In this document: piece by piece, positions 31,631 to 39,704 of the stretch | How positions within the stretch are numbered: position 1 is the first letter of the stretch | Layout: each line of letters starts with the position of its first letter | Origin: an uncultured Bacilli bacterium | Lineage (GTDB): Bacteria; Bacillota_I; Bacilli_A; RF39; UBA660 | Assembly (NCBI GenBank): GCA_934096275.1 | Contig: CAKOLK010000008.1 | Span: 1-39,704 of the forward strand | Length of the DNA stretch: 39,704 nucleotides | Direction of reading: 5' to 3' | Translations under genes and position numbers: made by a program | Notes under the pieces: generated by a model | Seen by the model: the letters and a program-made list of their open reading frames with translations, nothing else | What the model was told of the DNA's origin: nothing | The model's database searches: none

Positions 31631-34561
31631 TTATTTACAAGTTCTAGTATATGGAGTTTTTAAAACATAAGTATCAGAACCGCATGTATAATATTTCTCA
31701 TCTGTACCTGCTGTTCCTGATTTTTTACATTTATCTTTTTCAACTTTAACTCCTTTGTCCTTAGTATAATCACTATATTTATACTTGGTGCACTCCTTCT
31801 CAGTCGTTTTTACTATACATTTTTGTATTGTATATTTCTTTTTTATACAACAAGTATTTCTATTACACGTTCCATCTCTACCTACAGAACCACGATTACA
31901 CTTAACACATTCAACATCATCATAATAGTATTTTCCATTAGTACAAGGTGTTGTTTTTTTATCATAAGGTACACTAAAAACACATTGTCCATTTTTATAT
32001 AATTCTTTAGCTTTTGCAGTACCCCATTTATATGTAGTTTTAGGAGTAGAATAATTTGTACACTTTTTTTTACTTGCAGTATAAGTGTAATAGTTTACAT
32101 ATTTAGTTTTTCCACATTCTACTTTTGATGTATCCTTAGTAACAGGAGTACAGCTAGTAACATACGACGATTCTCCTTTTACCCAATTTCCAAGCTCACA
32201 TGCAATCTTAACAGTATGATTTTTACCATCCATTTTATTTTTAGCTTTATCATAAGCAACTGCCTTTATTGTGTAAGTTCCAGTTGAAGTAAGTTTTAGT
32301 TTTTTATCATAATTAGAATCTTTTCCATCCTTATACAAGGTAGTAGTATCAACACCTGAAATACTATCAGTACAACTTAATTCAACATATACTTCATTAG
32401 CTTCATTACTTGAAAAATATGTGTTTCTACCACCTTCACTTCTATATTTGTCAGTAGTAAAGTACAAATTACAACTTGGTGGATTAGTATCAAGCTTTGC
32501 TTCATAAGTAACAGTGCCACTGCAATTAGTAGAATCTTCTGCTCTACAAGCTTTAGCATAATATGTTTTGCCAGTCGTTTCACTTGTAATTTCAGGTTTA
32601 GTTGTTGAAGTAACATTATTTGAACTAGTACCATAATAATATTTAACATTGCTACCAGAACCACTAGCTTCCAATTTGTAACTACTAGTATGCCATTTAC
32701 CACTTGCTATTCCATCACTTGCTTTAAGCTCAGGAGCTTCTGGTGGAGCTGGTTTTATTTTAGCAACATAAATATAACAATAGCCCAATAAATCATTAAT
32801 ATTTTTCATATGAAGATAATAATGTCCATTTTCATCAACAGTATTAGTAACATCTCTACTAGTTCCACTAATATAAGAATAACTTCCTGGTTCACTATAG
32901 TTAGTGCTCCAGCTATAACCACTTAGTCCTTTTTCATCACTCATATATCCAGTAAGAGTTGCACTTCTTAAATCATTAGCATAAGTTACATCAATATTAC
33001 AACTTGGTATTTTATCAGGGTCATACATAGTAACACTTCTACTTTCAACAACACCAGAACCATGATTTCCAGCCAAATCTACTGCATAATTGGTATTATA
33101 AGTTAATTTAGCCGTCCCCTCAACATTAGTAGAATAAGCTTTTAAAATGTATTCATAACCATAATCATCACCATTTATTTTAACCTTATTTGTCTTTTCC
33201 AATTTTACTTTACCAAATCCATAGTTAACTACTTGATTAATATTAAAATTATTCTCAATATTATTTTCATCAGTGCATTTCAAACTATAATATACAGAAT
33301 CAGTAGGGTCTTTTATATTAAGTTTAGTTTTAGAATACATAATATCTATATCAGACGAAGGGTCTGAAAATACACAAGTAGGAGCTTGATCATCTATTAC
33401 AAGTTCTGATGCTTTACCATCAACTGATGATGTAGTCTCATCATTACCATTGTCATAATTATCATGTAATTGATCTTTTTTATAAGTGAGTTTAAGTTTA
33501 GAACTACTTCCTTTAGTTACTTTAACACTAATGATTGCACTTTTTTCTTTAGCTTCATTCTTAGGTCTAGATATAATATTTAATTCACTAATAGAATCAG
33601 ATGATGCAAAACCACTTTTTTCTATTGTACCATTTACATTATTATCATCTTTACAAACAAGACCATAATAAACAGTCGTACCACTCTTAACAGCTTTAAC
33701 ACTAGTTTTTAAACCACTATCTTTATAAGGACCAGTAAGACTACAACTAGGACCTTTTCCATCAATTATTATCCCGTCATAAACAGCAGCTTCATTAGGT
33801 ATCTTTTGTCCAACATTATCCACTACATAAGCAGAATTTTCATTAAAACTAATAACATCATTACCATCTGCATTTGGTAAGGTTGTATACTTAATATTTG
33901 AAACAAAAGAAATCACTTCATTTTTATTATTAGTTGGTGCATCATAATCAATTCTAGAAATATTTCCAAACTTAGTACTAATCATATTATTAACGTCTAA
34001 AGAAGATTGACCCTTACTAAACTTAATACCTTTCCCTTTACAAGTTAATTTTAACGTAACTTGATTATTCTTCTTGACTCCTAAATAAGTCTTATCAAGT
34101 TTATTTCCATTAACATCTGTCCATTCACAATAAATATTATTTTTTAAGCTTTCACTACACTCTTTCTTCCCATTTGTATTATTATAACCATCATTATCAC
34201 AAATAACACATCCACTATAAGAATACTTACTACTATCTTTTTTAACAACAACATAACTCTTTGAACAAGAATTACCATTAGAATCTACTAAATCATTAGT
34301 CATATAATTTTCCGCTCTTAAAGTTGTATACCAAACAACAACACCAGTATTCTCATTAGTTATAAACTTAGTCTTATTATCTGTATAATAACTCTTAGTA
34401 GCAAGTATAAGTTGCTTTTCTAATTGACTATCAACAGTATTATGTCCTTGTAATACATACCTGTTAATCGCTATTACTGCTAAAGAAATAATTATTCCCA
34501 CAATCACTACAGCAGCAAGCAATTCAATTATAGTAAAACCTTTTTTTGATTTCTTATTCAT
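31631..34561 (-). CDS. Giant type IV pilin-like protein 1, 976 residues
   Basis: The N-terminus KKG/FTIIELLAAVVIVGIII is a prepilin signal: G8 before the cleavage site, F9, and Glu at +5. It is followed by a hydrophobic helix. The head module (about 35-145) contains YTTLRAENYMTND, GNSCSKSYVVV and CVICDNDGY, shared by all four cluster members. From about 150 to 780 there are Ig-like blocks, several opened by 'DxxPxC' sequences (GPSCSLTGPY, APTCVFSDP, IPSCNIDV, NPPSCNLYF). The last ~190 residues are a Cys-rich tail. Typical pilins have about 150 residues, so this is a large surface protein using pilin sorting. It has its own promoter and terminator. The function is unknown. Confidence 0.8.
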   Translation of the reverse strand: MNKKSKKGFTIIELLAAVVIVGIIISLAVIAINRYVLQGHNTVDSQLEKQLILATKSYYTDNKTKFITNENTGVVVWYTTLRAENYMTNDLVDSNGNSCSKSYVVVKKDSSKYSYSGCVICDNDGYNNTNGKKECSESLKNNIYCEWTDVNGNKLDKTYLGVKKNNQVTLKLTCKGKGIKFSKGQSSLDVNNMISTKFGNISRIDYDAPTNNKNEVISFVSNIKYTTLPNADGNDVISFNENSAYVVDNVGQKIPNEAAVYDGIIIDGKGPSCSLTGPYKDSGLKTSVKAVKSGTTVYYGLVCKDDNNVNGTIEKSGFASSDSISELNIISRPKNEAKEKSAIISVKVTKGSSSKLKLTYKKDQLHDNYDNGNDETTSSVDGKASELVIDDQAPTCVFSDPSSDIDIMYSKTKLNIKDPTDSVYYSLKCTDENNIENNFNINQVVNYGFGKVKLEKTNKVKINGDDYGYEYILKAYSTNVEGTAKLTYNTNYAVDLAGNHGSGVVESRSVTMYDPDKIPSCNIDVTYANDLRSATLTGYMSDEKGLSGYSWSTNYSEPGSYSYISGTSRDVTNTVDENGHYYLHMKNINDLLGYCYIYVAKIKPAPPEAPELKASDGIASGKWHTSSYKLEASGSGSNVKYYYGTSSNNVTSTTKPEITSETTGKTYYAKACRAEDSTNCSGTVTYEAKLDTNPPSCNLYFTTDKYRSEGGRNTYFSSNEANEVYVELSCTDSISGVDTTTLYKDGKDSNYDKKLKLTSTGTYTIKAVAYDKAKNKMDGKNHTVKIACELGNWVKGESSYVTSCTPVTKDTSKVECGKTKYVNYYTYTASKKKCTNYSTPKTTYKWGTAKAKELYKNGQCVFSVPYDKKTTPCTNGKYYYDDVECVKCNRGSVGRDGTCNRNTCCIKKKYTIQKCIVKTTEKECTKYKYSDYTKDKGVKVEKDKCKKSGTAGTDEKYYTCGSDTYVLKTPYTRTCK

Positions 34562-34594
34562 ACTAAAACCTACCTTTACTATTTATCTATAAAT

Positions 34595-34623
34595 ATAATA
34601 CAATATTCGAACATAAAATACAA
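34595..34623 (-). promoter_or_regulatory. Promoter of pilin-like gene 1
   Basis: TTGTAT (34618-34623) and TATTAT (34595-34600) are 17 bases apart on the minus strand. AAAGGTAGG lies before the ATG. Confidence 0.6.
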
Positions 34624-34624
34624 G

Positions 34625-34652
34625 AAAAAAGGCAATTTTAATTTGCCTTTTA
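34625..34652 (-). terminator. Terminator after pilin-like gene 2
   Basis: GGCAA and TTGCC form a stem around ATTAAAA on the minus strand, extended by flanking A/T pairs, then six T. Confidence 0.75.
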
Positions 34653-34655
34653 ACA

Positions 34656-37600
34656 CTATTCTAACTTACAAGTAGTAGTAATTTCCAAAGTACCATTACT
34701 TCCATTAGACTTTGTAGTGGTACCAGCAGTACAACTACTTTGTCCCTTCTTTGTTTCAACAGTTGGTGAACTTTTCTTTAAGCATTGATATGAAGAACCA
34801 TATTTATAATTAGTTGAATAAGAATTACATGTCGTACTAGATGTACACCCAGTTTTCTTATAATCGCCATGATGCGATGAATTACATGTGAAACTACTAC
34901 AACAATAAGATGTACCACAAGATCCTCCACCTGAACTATTACTAGAGAAGAAATATTCACTCTTACCAGTTTTCTTTAAGCATTTATAACTGGCCGAATA
35001 TTTATATGTAGTTGTTTCTGAAATACATGTTTTTGTAGAACTACAACCAGTATAATATTTATCACCATGTGTACTAGAACTACAAACTCTACCAGAACTT
35101 GTACTACAACAATTTACACCAGAATTACAACTTCCTGAACCACTTGATGAAGAACTCCAGAAGTATTCCATAGTAGAAGTGGTCTTAGTATATGTTTTTT
35201 CTTTAACTTTTACAGTTATTTGAGGAGTAGAATAACTATAATCATCATATGAACTATTACCAACCACATCATTACATGGTAAATATAACTTTTTAGTTCC
35301 AGAACTAGTAAATTGTACATTAGCTCTACCAGTAGACAGACTACTACTACCATATGGACCAGCATCATTAATCCATATACCACCAATTGAAGTTAAACCA
35401 CTATCGCTATCAACACATGTAGCAGTAACAGAATCGCCAACATAAAGTGTTGCACCAGAACTAACACTCCATGATACCTTCGGAGGTGTTTTATCTATTT
35501 TTATAGAAACATTTTTAGTAGTAACATTACCAGCATTATCAGTACACTTAACTACAGTATTATGATTTCTAGAACTATTAGTACCAACAGTAGTTTGATA
35601 TATATTAGGCCAGTTTTGAGTATAACCTTGAATATATGTATTATCATCATCAAGTCCACTTAATGAATCATATTTATTAGTAAACTTAACTTCAACATTA
35701 TATTGAGTCCAATAACCTGGAGTATAAGATTCCCCATTAAGTTTTCTAGTAGCATACTCACAAGTCGGAGGAGTCTTATCTAATTTAACCAGATACTCTG
35801 CATTAGAACTACAAATATTAGAATTATTACTCCAACAAGCTTTAGCATAATATGTTGTACCAGAAGTTTCAGTTGAAACATAAGATTGACTTGGACTCAT
35901 TGAATAAGAACTACTTCCATAATAATATGTAACATTTGAGCCACTTCCTGAAGCAACAAGACTAAAATTATTCTTATGCCAATTACCAGATGAAATACCA
36001 TCACTAGCATTTAAATATGGTGTATCAGGAGAAGGAATATAAATATATGTATCTGTCTTACAATAACCAGTTAAATCATTTTCATCAATCATATGTAAAT
36101 AATAAACATCATTACTATAAGCATTACTAGTAACAGTCTTAGAAGTTCCACTAGTAGAAGTATAACCACTTAATTCTCCAGCATTAGTAGACCAACCATA
36201 CCCTTTAAGTCCACTTTGAGAACTCATTGAACCAGTAAGTACAGCATAACCATTACTATACGAAACACTAATACTACAAGTAGGAACCTTTTTACCATCA
36301 ATCATTTTTACATGTAAACTTTCTTTAGAATTAGAACCACTATTACCTGTATTATCTACTACATTACGTTCATCATAAGTAAGATAAGCTTCAACAGGTT
36401 TATTCAAAGAACTAACACTCTTTTCATAAGCTTTTATTAAATATCTATATCCAATAACTATATTCTCATTATTCTTAATTTCTAGCATATCACCAGATTG
36501 TTCTATTCTACCAAACTCAGTATTCTTTATATCACTAAACTTAAATGTACTAGGATTAATACCATTTTCATCAGTACATCTAAGTTCATAGAAAACATAC
36601 TCATTCTTATCATCATTTGTAACATCAAGTCTACTCTTTTTAACATCAAATATAGCATTACTAGCAGGGCCATTAAATGCACAAGTAGGACCTTGATCAT
36701 CTATAGATAAAACAGTATCTTTACCATCTATTTTAGAAGTAACTCTTTCATTACCATTTTTAAAACTATCAAGTATTACATCTTTCTTAAATGCCAAACT
36801 AAGATCAAATACTTTCTTACTAGCATTAATATTAGGATTAGTAACAGTAACACTCACTGTAGCACTAATAGTTTTCTTATCAGTACTTTTATTAAGATTA
36901 GAAATAACTAAATTAGAAACAGCACTACTAGACTCGAAGCCATTCTTAATAGTATCAGAAGTCATACTATCAATATCAGAAATACCACTATCATCTGAAC
37001 AACTAATACCATAATAAACAACAGAACCATTCTTAACAGATTTAACTTGAGTCTTTAAAGTACTATCTTTATAAGGACCACTAAGACTACAACTAGGACC
37101 ATTACTATCAATACTTATATTGTCATATGTAATCTCTTCATTATTTATCTTTTCACCATTATTCTTAGTAACATATAAAGCACCTTTTAAAGTAACACTA
37201 CCATTACCTGTACTACCATCAGTAGCAATATAATCTACTTTAGCAGTAAAGTTCTTAACATTACCATCACTACCAGTACTAGGAGTATAAACAATATTAT
37301 CAACTTTACCATTAACAGTAGTAAACATACCATTATCAAGAGTAGAACCACCATTAGCAAACTTCATATCTCTACCAGTACATGATAATTCAAGAGTTGC
37401 AGTATTTGTACCACTTTTAACGCCTAATTTAATATTACCTTTGTCTTTCCATTGACAACTAATATGATTATCTAAACTATCAGTACACACACTAGTATCA
37501 ACATTTTTATAACCATCATTATCACAAATAATGCAGCTAGTATATTTATTATCTCTAAAAACAACATAACTTTTACTACAAGAATTACCATTAGAATCTT

Positions 37601-37877
37601 TTAAATCATTAGTAATATAATCATTTGCTTTTAATGTAGTATACCAAATAACCACACCATTTTCATCAACATTCTTAAAACTACTTTCATTATCACTATA
37701 ATAACTCTTTGCAGAAAGTATAAGCTGCTTTTCTAACTGACTATTCACAGTATCATGACCCTGTAATATATATCTATTAATTACAAGAGTAGCAACAGAT
37801 GCAAGAATTCCAACAATTACAATTGCTGCTAGAAGTTCAATTATAGTAAAACCTTTTTTTCTCTTACCATTATTCAT
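34656..37877 (-). CDS. Giant type IV pilin-like protein 2, 1073 residues
   Basis: A second giant pilin-like protein. KRKKG/FTIIELLAAIVIVGILAS is the prepilin signal and helix. The head module shares WYTTLKANDYITNDL, GNSCSKSYVVF and CIICDNDGY with its neighbours. The middle has Ig-like blocks similar to gene 1 (GPSCSLSGPYKDS, GPTCAFNGP, VPTCSISV, ASDGISSGNWH, KTPPTCEYA, KTPPKVSW). Near the end two seven-cysteine repeats (about 905-970 and 971-1035) are distinctive, each starting SEYFFSS- or MEYFWSS- and ending YKCLKK/YQCLKK. The ATG at 37877 follows GGAGGT; an ATG seven codons upstream overlaps this site. No function is known. Confidence 0.8.
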   Translation of the reverse strand: MNNGKRKKGFTIIELLAAIVIVGILASVATLVINRYILQGHDTVNSQLEKQLILSAKSYYSDNESSFKNVDENGVVIWYTTLKANDYITNDLKDSNGNSCSKSYVVFRDNKYTSCIICDNDGYKNVDTSVCTDSLDNHISCQWKDKGNIKLGVKSGTNTATLELSCTGRDMKFANGGSTLDNGMFTTVNGKVDNIVYTPSTGSDGNVKNFTAKVDYIATDGSTGNGSVTLKGALYVTKNNGEKINNEEITYDNISIDSNGPSCSLSGPYKDSTLKTQVKSVKNGSVVYYGISCSDDSGISDIDSMTSDTIKNGFESSSAVSNLVISNLNKSTDKKTISATVSVTVTNPNINASKKVFDLSLAFKKDVILDSFKNGNERVTSKIDGKDTVLSIDDQGPTCAFNGPASNAIFDVKKSRLDVTNDDKNEYVFYELRCTDENGINPSTFKFSDIKNTEFGRIEQSGDMLEIKNNENIVIGYRYLIKAYEKSVSSLNKPVEAYLTYDERNVVDNTGNSGSNSKESLHVKMIDGKKVPTCSISVSYSNGYAVLTGSMSSQSGLKGYGWSTNAGELSGYTSTSGTSKTVTSNAYSNDVYYLHMIDENDLTGYCKTDTYIYIPSPDTPYLNASDGISSGNWHKNNFSLVASGSGSNVTYYYGSSSYSMSPSQSYVSTETSGTTYYAKACWSNNSNICSSNAEYLVKLDKTPPTCEYATRKLNGESYTPGYWTQYNVEVKFTNKYDSLSGLDDDNTYIQGYTQNWPNIYQTTVGTNSSRNHNTVVKCTDNAGNVTTKNVSIKIDKTPPKVSWSVSSGATLYVGDSVTATCVDSDSGLTSIGGIWINDAGPYGSSSLSTGRANVQFTSSGTKKLYLPCNDVVGNSSYDDYSYSTPQITVKVKEKTYTKTTSTMEYFWSSSSSGSGSCNSGVNCCSTSSGRVCSSSTHGDKYYTGCSSTKTCISETTTYKYSASYKCLKKTGKSEYFFSSNSSGGGSCGTSYCCSSFTCNSSHHGDYKKTGCTSSTTCNSYSTNYKYGSSYQCLKKSSPTVETKKGQSSCTAGTTTKSNGSNGTLEITTTCKLE

Positions 37878-37914
37878 ATCATTACCTCCATTTATCATAT
37901 AAAAAAATTATATA

Positions 37915-37941
37915 ATAAAAAAAGCACTTTTTCAAGTGCTT
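37915..37941 (-). terminator. Terminator after the third pilin-like gene
   Basis: AAGCACTTGAAAAAGTGCTT (37922-37941) forms a hairpin on the minus strand, followed by seven T. It separates genes 2 and 3 of the pilin cluster. Confidence 0.85.
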
Positions 37942-37951
37942 AATTTATATT

Positions 37952-39065
37952 CTATTTATATAATCTAGTACATGTATCAACTTTATAAAAACCAGATGTA
38001 CAAGTTGAATAAGAAGCAGTACTACCTGTCTTAGAACAAGTAAGACCATATGTAGGCTTACCAGCTTTATAATTTGTATAACCACTAAGCTTCTTTTCAC
38101 ATTTTTTAACAGTACAATAAGTATCTCCAGACTTTTTAGCAGCAGAAACATATTGATATTTGCCTTCATCACTAGATTTACTACAACTAGAAATAAATGT
38201 TACTTTACTAGAACAATGTTTCTTCTTATTATTACTAGTACCGGTCACCATTACAATATCATTCTTACCCCAGTTATATTTATAATTCGAACTACCATTA
38301 TATATAGTTTTTTGTTGATATCCAAAAGTGCAAGTTACTTTCTTTGTATCAGTAGTAACTTTACTACAACTCTTTTGATAATCAGCAGCACCACAACTCC
38401 AGTTAGTCCAAGTACATTGTGATTGATAAACCTCACTTGTAGTAGCCGTATTACCAACAACATCCTTACAAGTAGCACTAACAATCTCACCATTACTTAT
38501 AGTGAATACATTTTTTAAAGAAGTAGCACTATTATTAAAACCAACACTACCATTTCCACGGCAAACTAAACTAAGTCCTTCAGCATTATTAGTATTAACA
38601 TCAAGAACTTTTTTATCATCTTTCCTAGTAAAGCTACAATTCAAAATACTAGTAAAATTAGAAGTACACTCCTTCTTACTAGAAATATTACTATATCCGC
38701 CATTATCACAAGTAATACAAGTAGTATACTTATAATCACTCTTATTTAGTTCTTTTTTAACAACAACATAACTCTTACTATAAGAATTACCATTATAATC
38801 AACAAGATCATTAGTCATATAATCATTAGACTTTAAAGTCGTATACCAAACAATAAGAGAATCATCTACTACTAAAGTATTTTTATTATCTCCTAAATAG
38901 TTTTTAACAGACAACTCTAACCGCTTTTCAAGTTGCTTATCAACAGTAACATGACCTTGTATAACATATCTGTTGATAGCAATAACTGCTAAAGAAAGCA
39001 CAATTCCTACTATAACAAGAGCAACAAGTAACTCAATTATAGTAAAAATCCTTAACTTTTTTCAT
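37952..39065 (-). pseudogene. Pilin-like gene 3 with a frameshifted start
   Basis: The intact part is about 349 residues (from 39001): the end of a pilin helix, the head module (WYTTLKSNDYMTND, KSYVVV, CITCDNGGY), a short linker and a Cys-rich tail. The expected ATG is at 39065, but frame zero runs MKKVKDFYYN then TGA. The matching frame FTIIELLVALVIVGIVLS begins in another register after a T5 run (or A6 run). Besides the shift, the residue before the cleavage site would be Asp or Ile instead of Gly. A slipped-strand phase switch or a sequencing error is possible. It follows gene 4 by 15 bases. Confidence 0.65.
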
Positions 39066-39080
39066 AATACCTACAAACTC

Positions 39081-39473
39081 CTAACCATTACACATCTTAT
39101 TTACTAAATTAACATATCCATTATCACATATAATACATCCAGCATACTTATACTTATTATTTTCCATATAAACTACAACATAACTCTTATTACAAGAATT
39201 ACCATAATAATCAACCATATCATTAGTTATATAGCCACTACTCTTTAAAGTCTCATAACTAACTCTTTTACTACCAAGTTTTCTAAGTTCAACCTTATTA
39301 TCAGCATAATACATTTTTGCAGACAATACAAGTTGTTTATCAAGTTGATCATTAACAGTAGTAAACCCATAACTAGTATAATTACCAATAGCTAAAGAAG
39401 CAACAATTCCTACAATAGCAATTAAAACTATAACTGCAATAAGTTCAATCAAGGTAAAACCTTTATCATTCAT
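39081..39473 (-). CDS. Short type IV pilin-like protein 4, 130 residues
   Basis: A pilin-sized member of the cluster. MNDKG/FTLIELIAVIVLIAIVGIV is a perfect short prepilin signal with Glu at +5. It consists of the head module only: YETLKSSGYITNDMVD, YGNSCNKSYVVV and YAGCIICDNGY, then a stop at the point where the other members go on into Ig-like or Cys-rich parts. It may act as the filament subunit or initiator for the larger proteins. AAAGGTGG precedes the ATG. Genes 4 and 3 are probably one transcription unit. Confidence 0.8.
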   Translation of the reverse strand: MNDKGFTLIELIAVIVLIAIVGIVASLAIGNYTSYGFTTVNDQLDKQLVLSAKMYYADNKVELRKLGSKRVSYETLKSSGYITNDMVDYYGNSCNKSYVVVYMENNKYKYAGCIICDNGYVNLVNKMCNG

Positions 39474-39663
39474 AGCAACACCACCTTTATTTTACAACTT
39501 AATTGTACTTTAAAATAATAGAAAAAGCAATAGAAAAGACTTAACTACTTTTCATAGTGAATACTAAAAAATATAAAACAAACACATTAATTTTAAAACT
39601 ATAAACAAAAAGAAATAGATTACTCTATGAACTTGTCAACAAAAAGTAGACACTAAAAGAATA
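39474..39663. other. Intergenic region with putative insertion-sequence end
   Basis: About 160 AT-rich bases with no gene, then at 39633-39655 the inverted-repeat-like end (TTGTCAACAAAAAGTAGACA then CTA) of the element whose transposase tail follows. Confidence 0.5.
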
Positions 39664-39704
39664 TTATTTAAACCCTAGTTGAGTTTTATAATCAATTGGG
39701 GTTT
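39664..39704 (-). mobile_element. 3' end of an IS3-family (IS150-like) transposase
   Basis: The last codons of a minus-strand frame read TPIDYKTQLGFK then TAA. This is the usual C-terminus of IS3/IS150-group OrfB transposases (MSPxEYRxQLGxx). An inverted-repeat-like sequence follows about 10 bases after the stop. The remainder lies beyond the window. Confidence 0.65.

Noticed and set aside
32377..32703. Overlapping minus-strand frame inside giant pilin 1
   Set aside because: It is a Leu/Val-rich shifted reading of the real coding region with no start signals.
1..39704. Mycoplasma genetic code (TGA as Trp)
   Set aside because: Genes end properly at TGA (for example 3379) and Trp residues are encoded by TGG; full-length families are obtained with the standard bacterial code.
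1..39704. CRISPR arrays, tRNA or rRNA genes
   Set aside because: No regular repeat-spacer pattern and no cloverleaf or rRNA-like sequence was seen in any intergenic region.

Overview
The window comes from a low-GC, walled Bacillota. It carries mraZ-rsmH-ftsL-pbpB, a DacA-type carboxypeptidase, an FtsW-type SEDS protein, a T-box on pheST, TTGACA/TATAAT promoters and GGAGG/GGTGAT ribosome sites. Gene content and strong A/T bias in third codon positions suggest an uncultured gut Bacilli or Erysipelotrichia-like lineage; this is inference. TGA acts as a stop and Trp is TGG, so this is not the mycoplasma code. Most genes are on the minus strand.

Layout. 1-60: probable end of an IS3-type insertion sequence, followed by a long hairpin. 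246-3093: small hypothetical gene, HD phosphohydrolase, typA. 3379-4812: secreted protein with a SipW-type signal region, whose 3' end looks like the variable repeat of a diversity-generating retroelement. 4913-8745: pbpB, ftsL, rsmH and mraZ with four 10-bp-spaced MraZ boxes. 8844-11536: an unknown gene, then a paralogue of the secreted protein without the variable-repeat signature. 11628-11910: a compact locus that reads like an undescribed type I toxin-antitoxin module (19-residue hydrophobic peptide with a convergent antisense RNA). 11927-21098: a degenerate RNase J, dac, a membrane protein with zinc ribbon, a divergent unknown gene, an FtsW-type gene and two flavoproteins. 21161-21914: two tandem copies of a tiny RNA gene with consensus promoters, the second antisense to the 3' end of an orphan CdiA-CT-like nuclease gene. 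22044-25671: T-box-pheS-pheT. 25916-27523: a CPBP protease and a membrane phosphoesterase on the plus strand. 27559-31548: obgE, two small genes, mtaB and a membrane protein. 31631-39473: four tandem type IV pilin-like genes, two of them giant (about 975 and 1073 residues) and one frameshifted. 39664-39704: the last codons of an IS3-family transposase.

The housekeeping part covers septal wall synthesis, translation and tRNA modification. The accessory part is mostly cell surface (pilin-like and SipW-type proteins) and small-RNA/toxin-like loci. The best candidates for something new are the retroelement target at 3379-4812, the toxin-antitoxin locus at 11628-11910, the twin RNAs with nuclease at 21161-21914, and the giant pilin cluster. 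No reverse transcriptase, template repeat, prepilin peptidase, pilus ATPase or SipW peptidase lies in the window, so those partners would have to be elsewhere in the genome.
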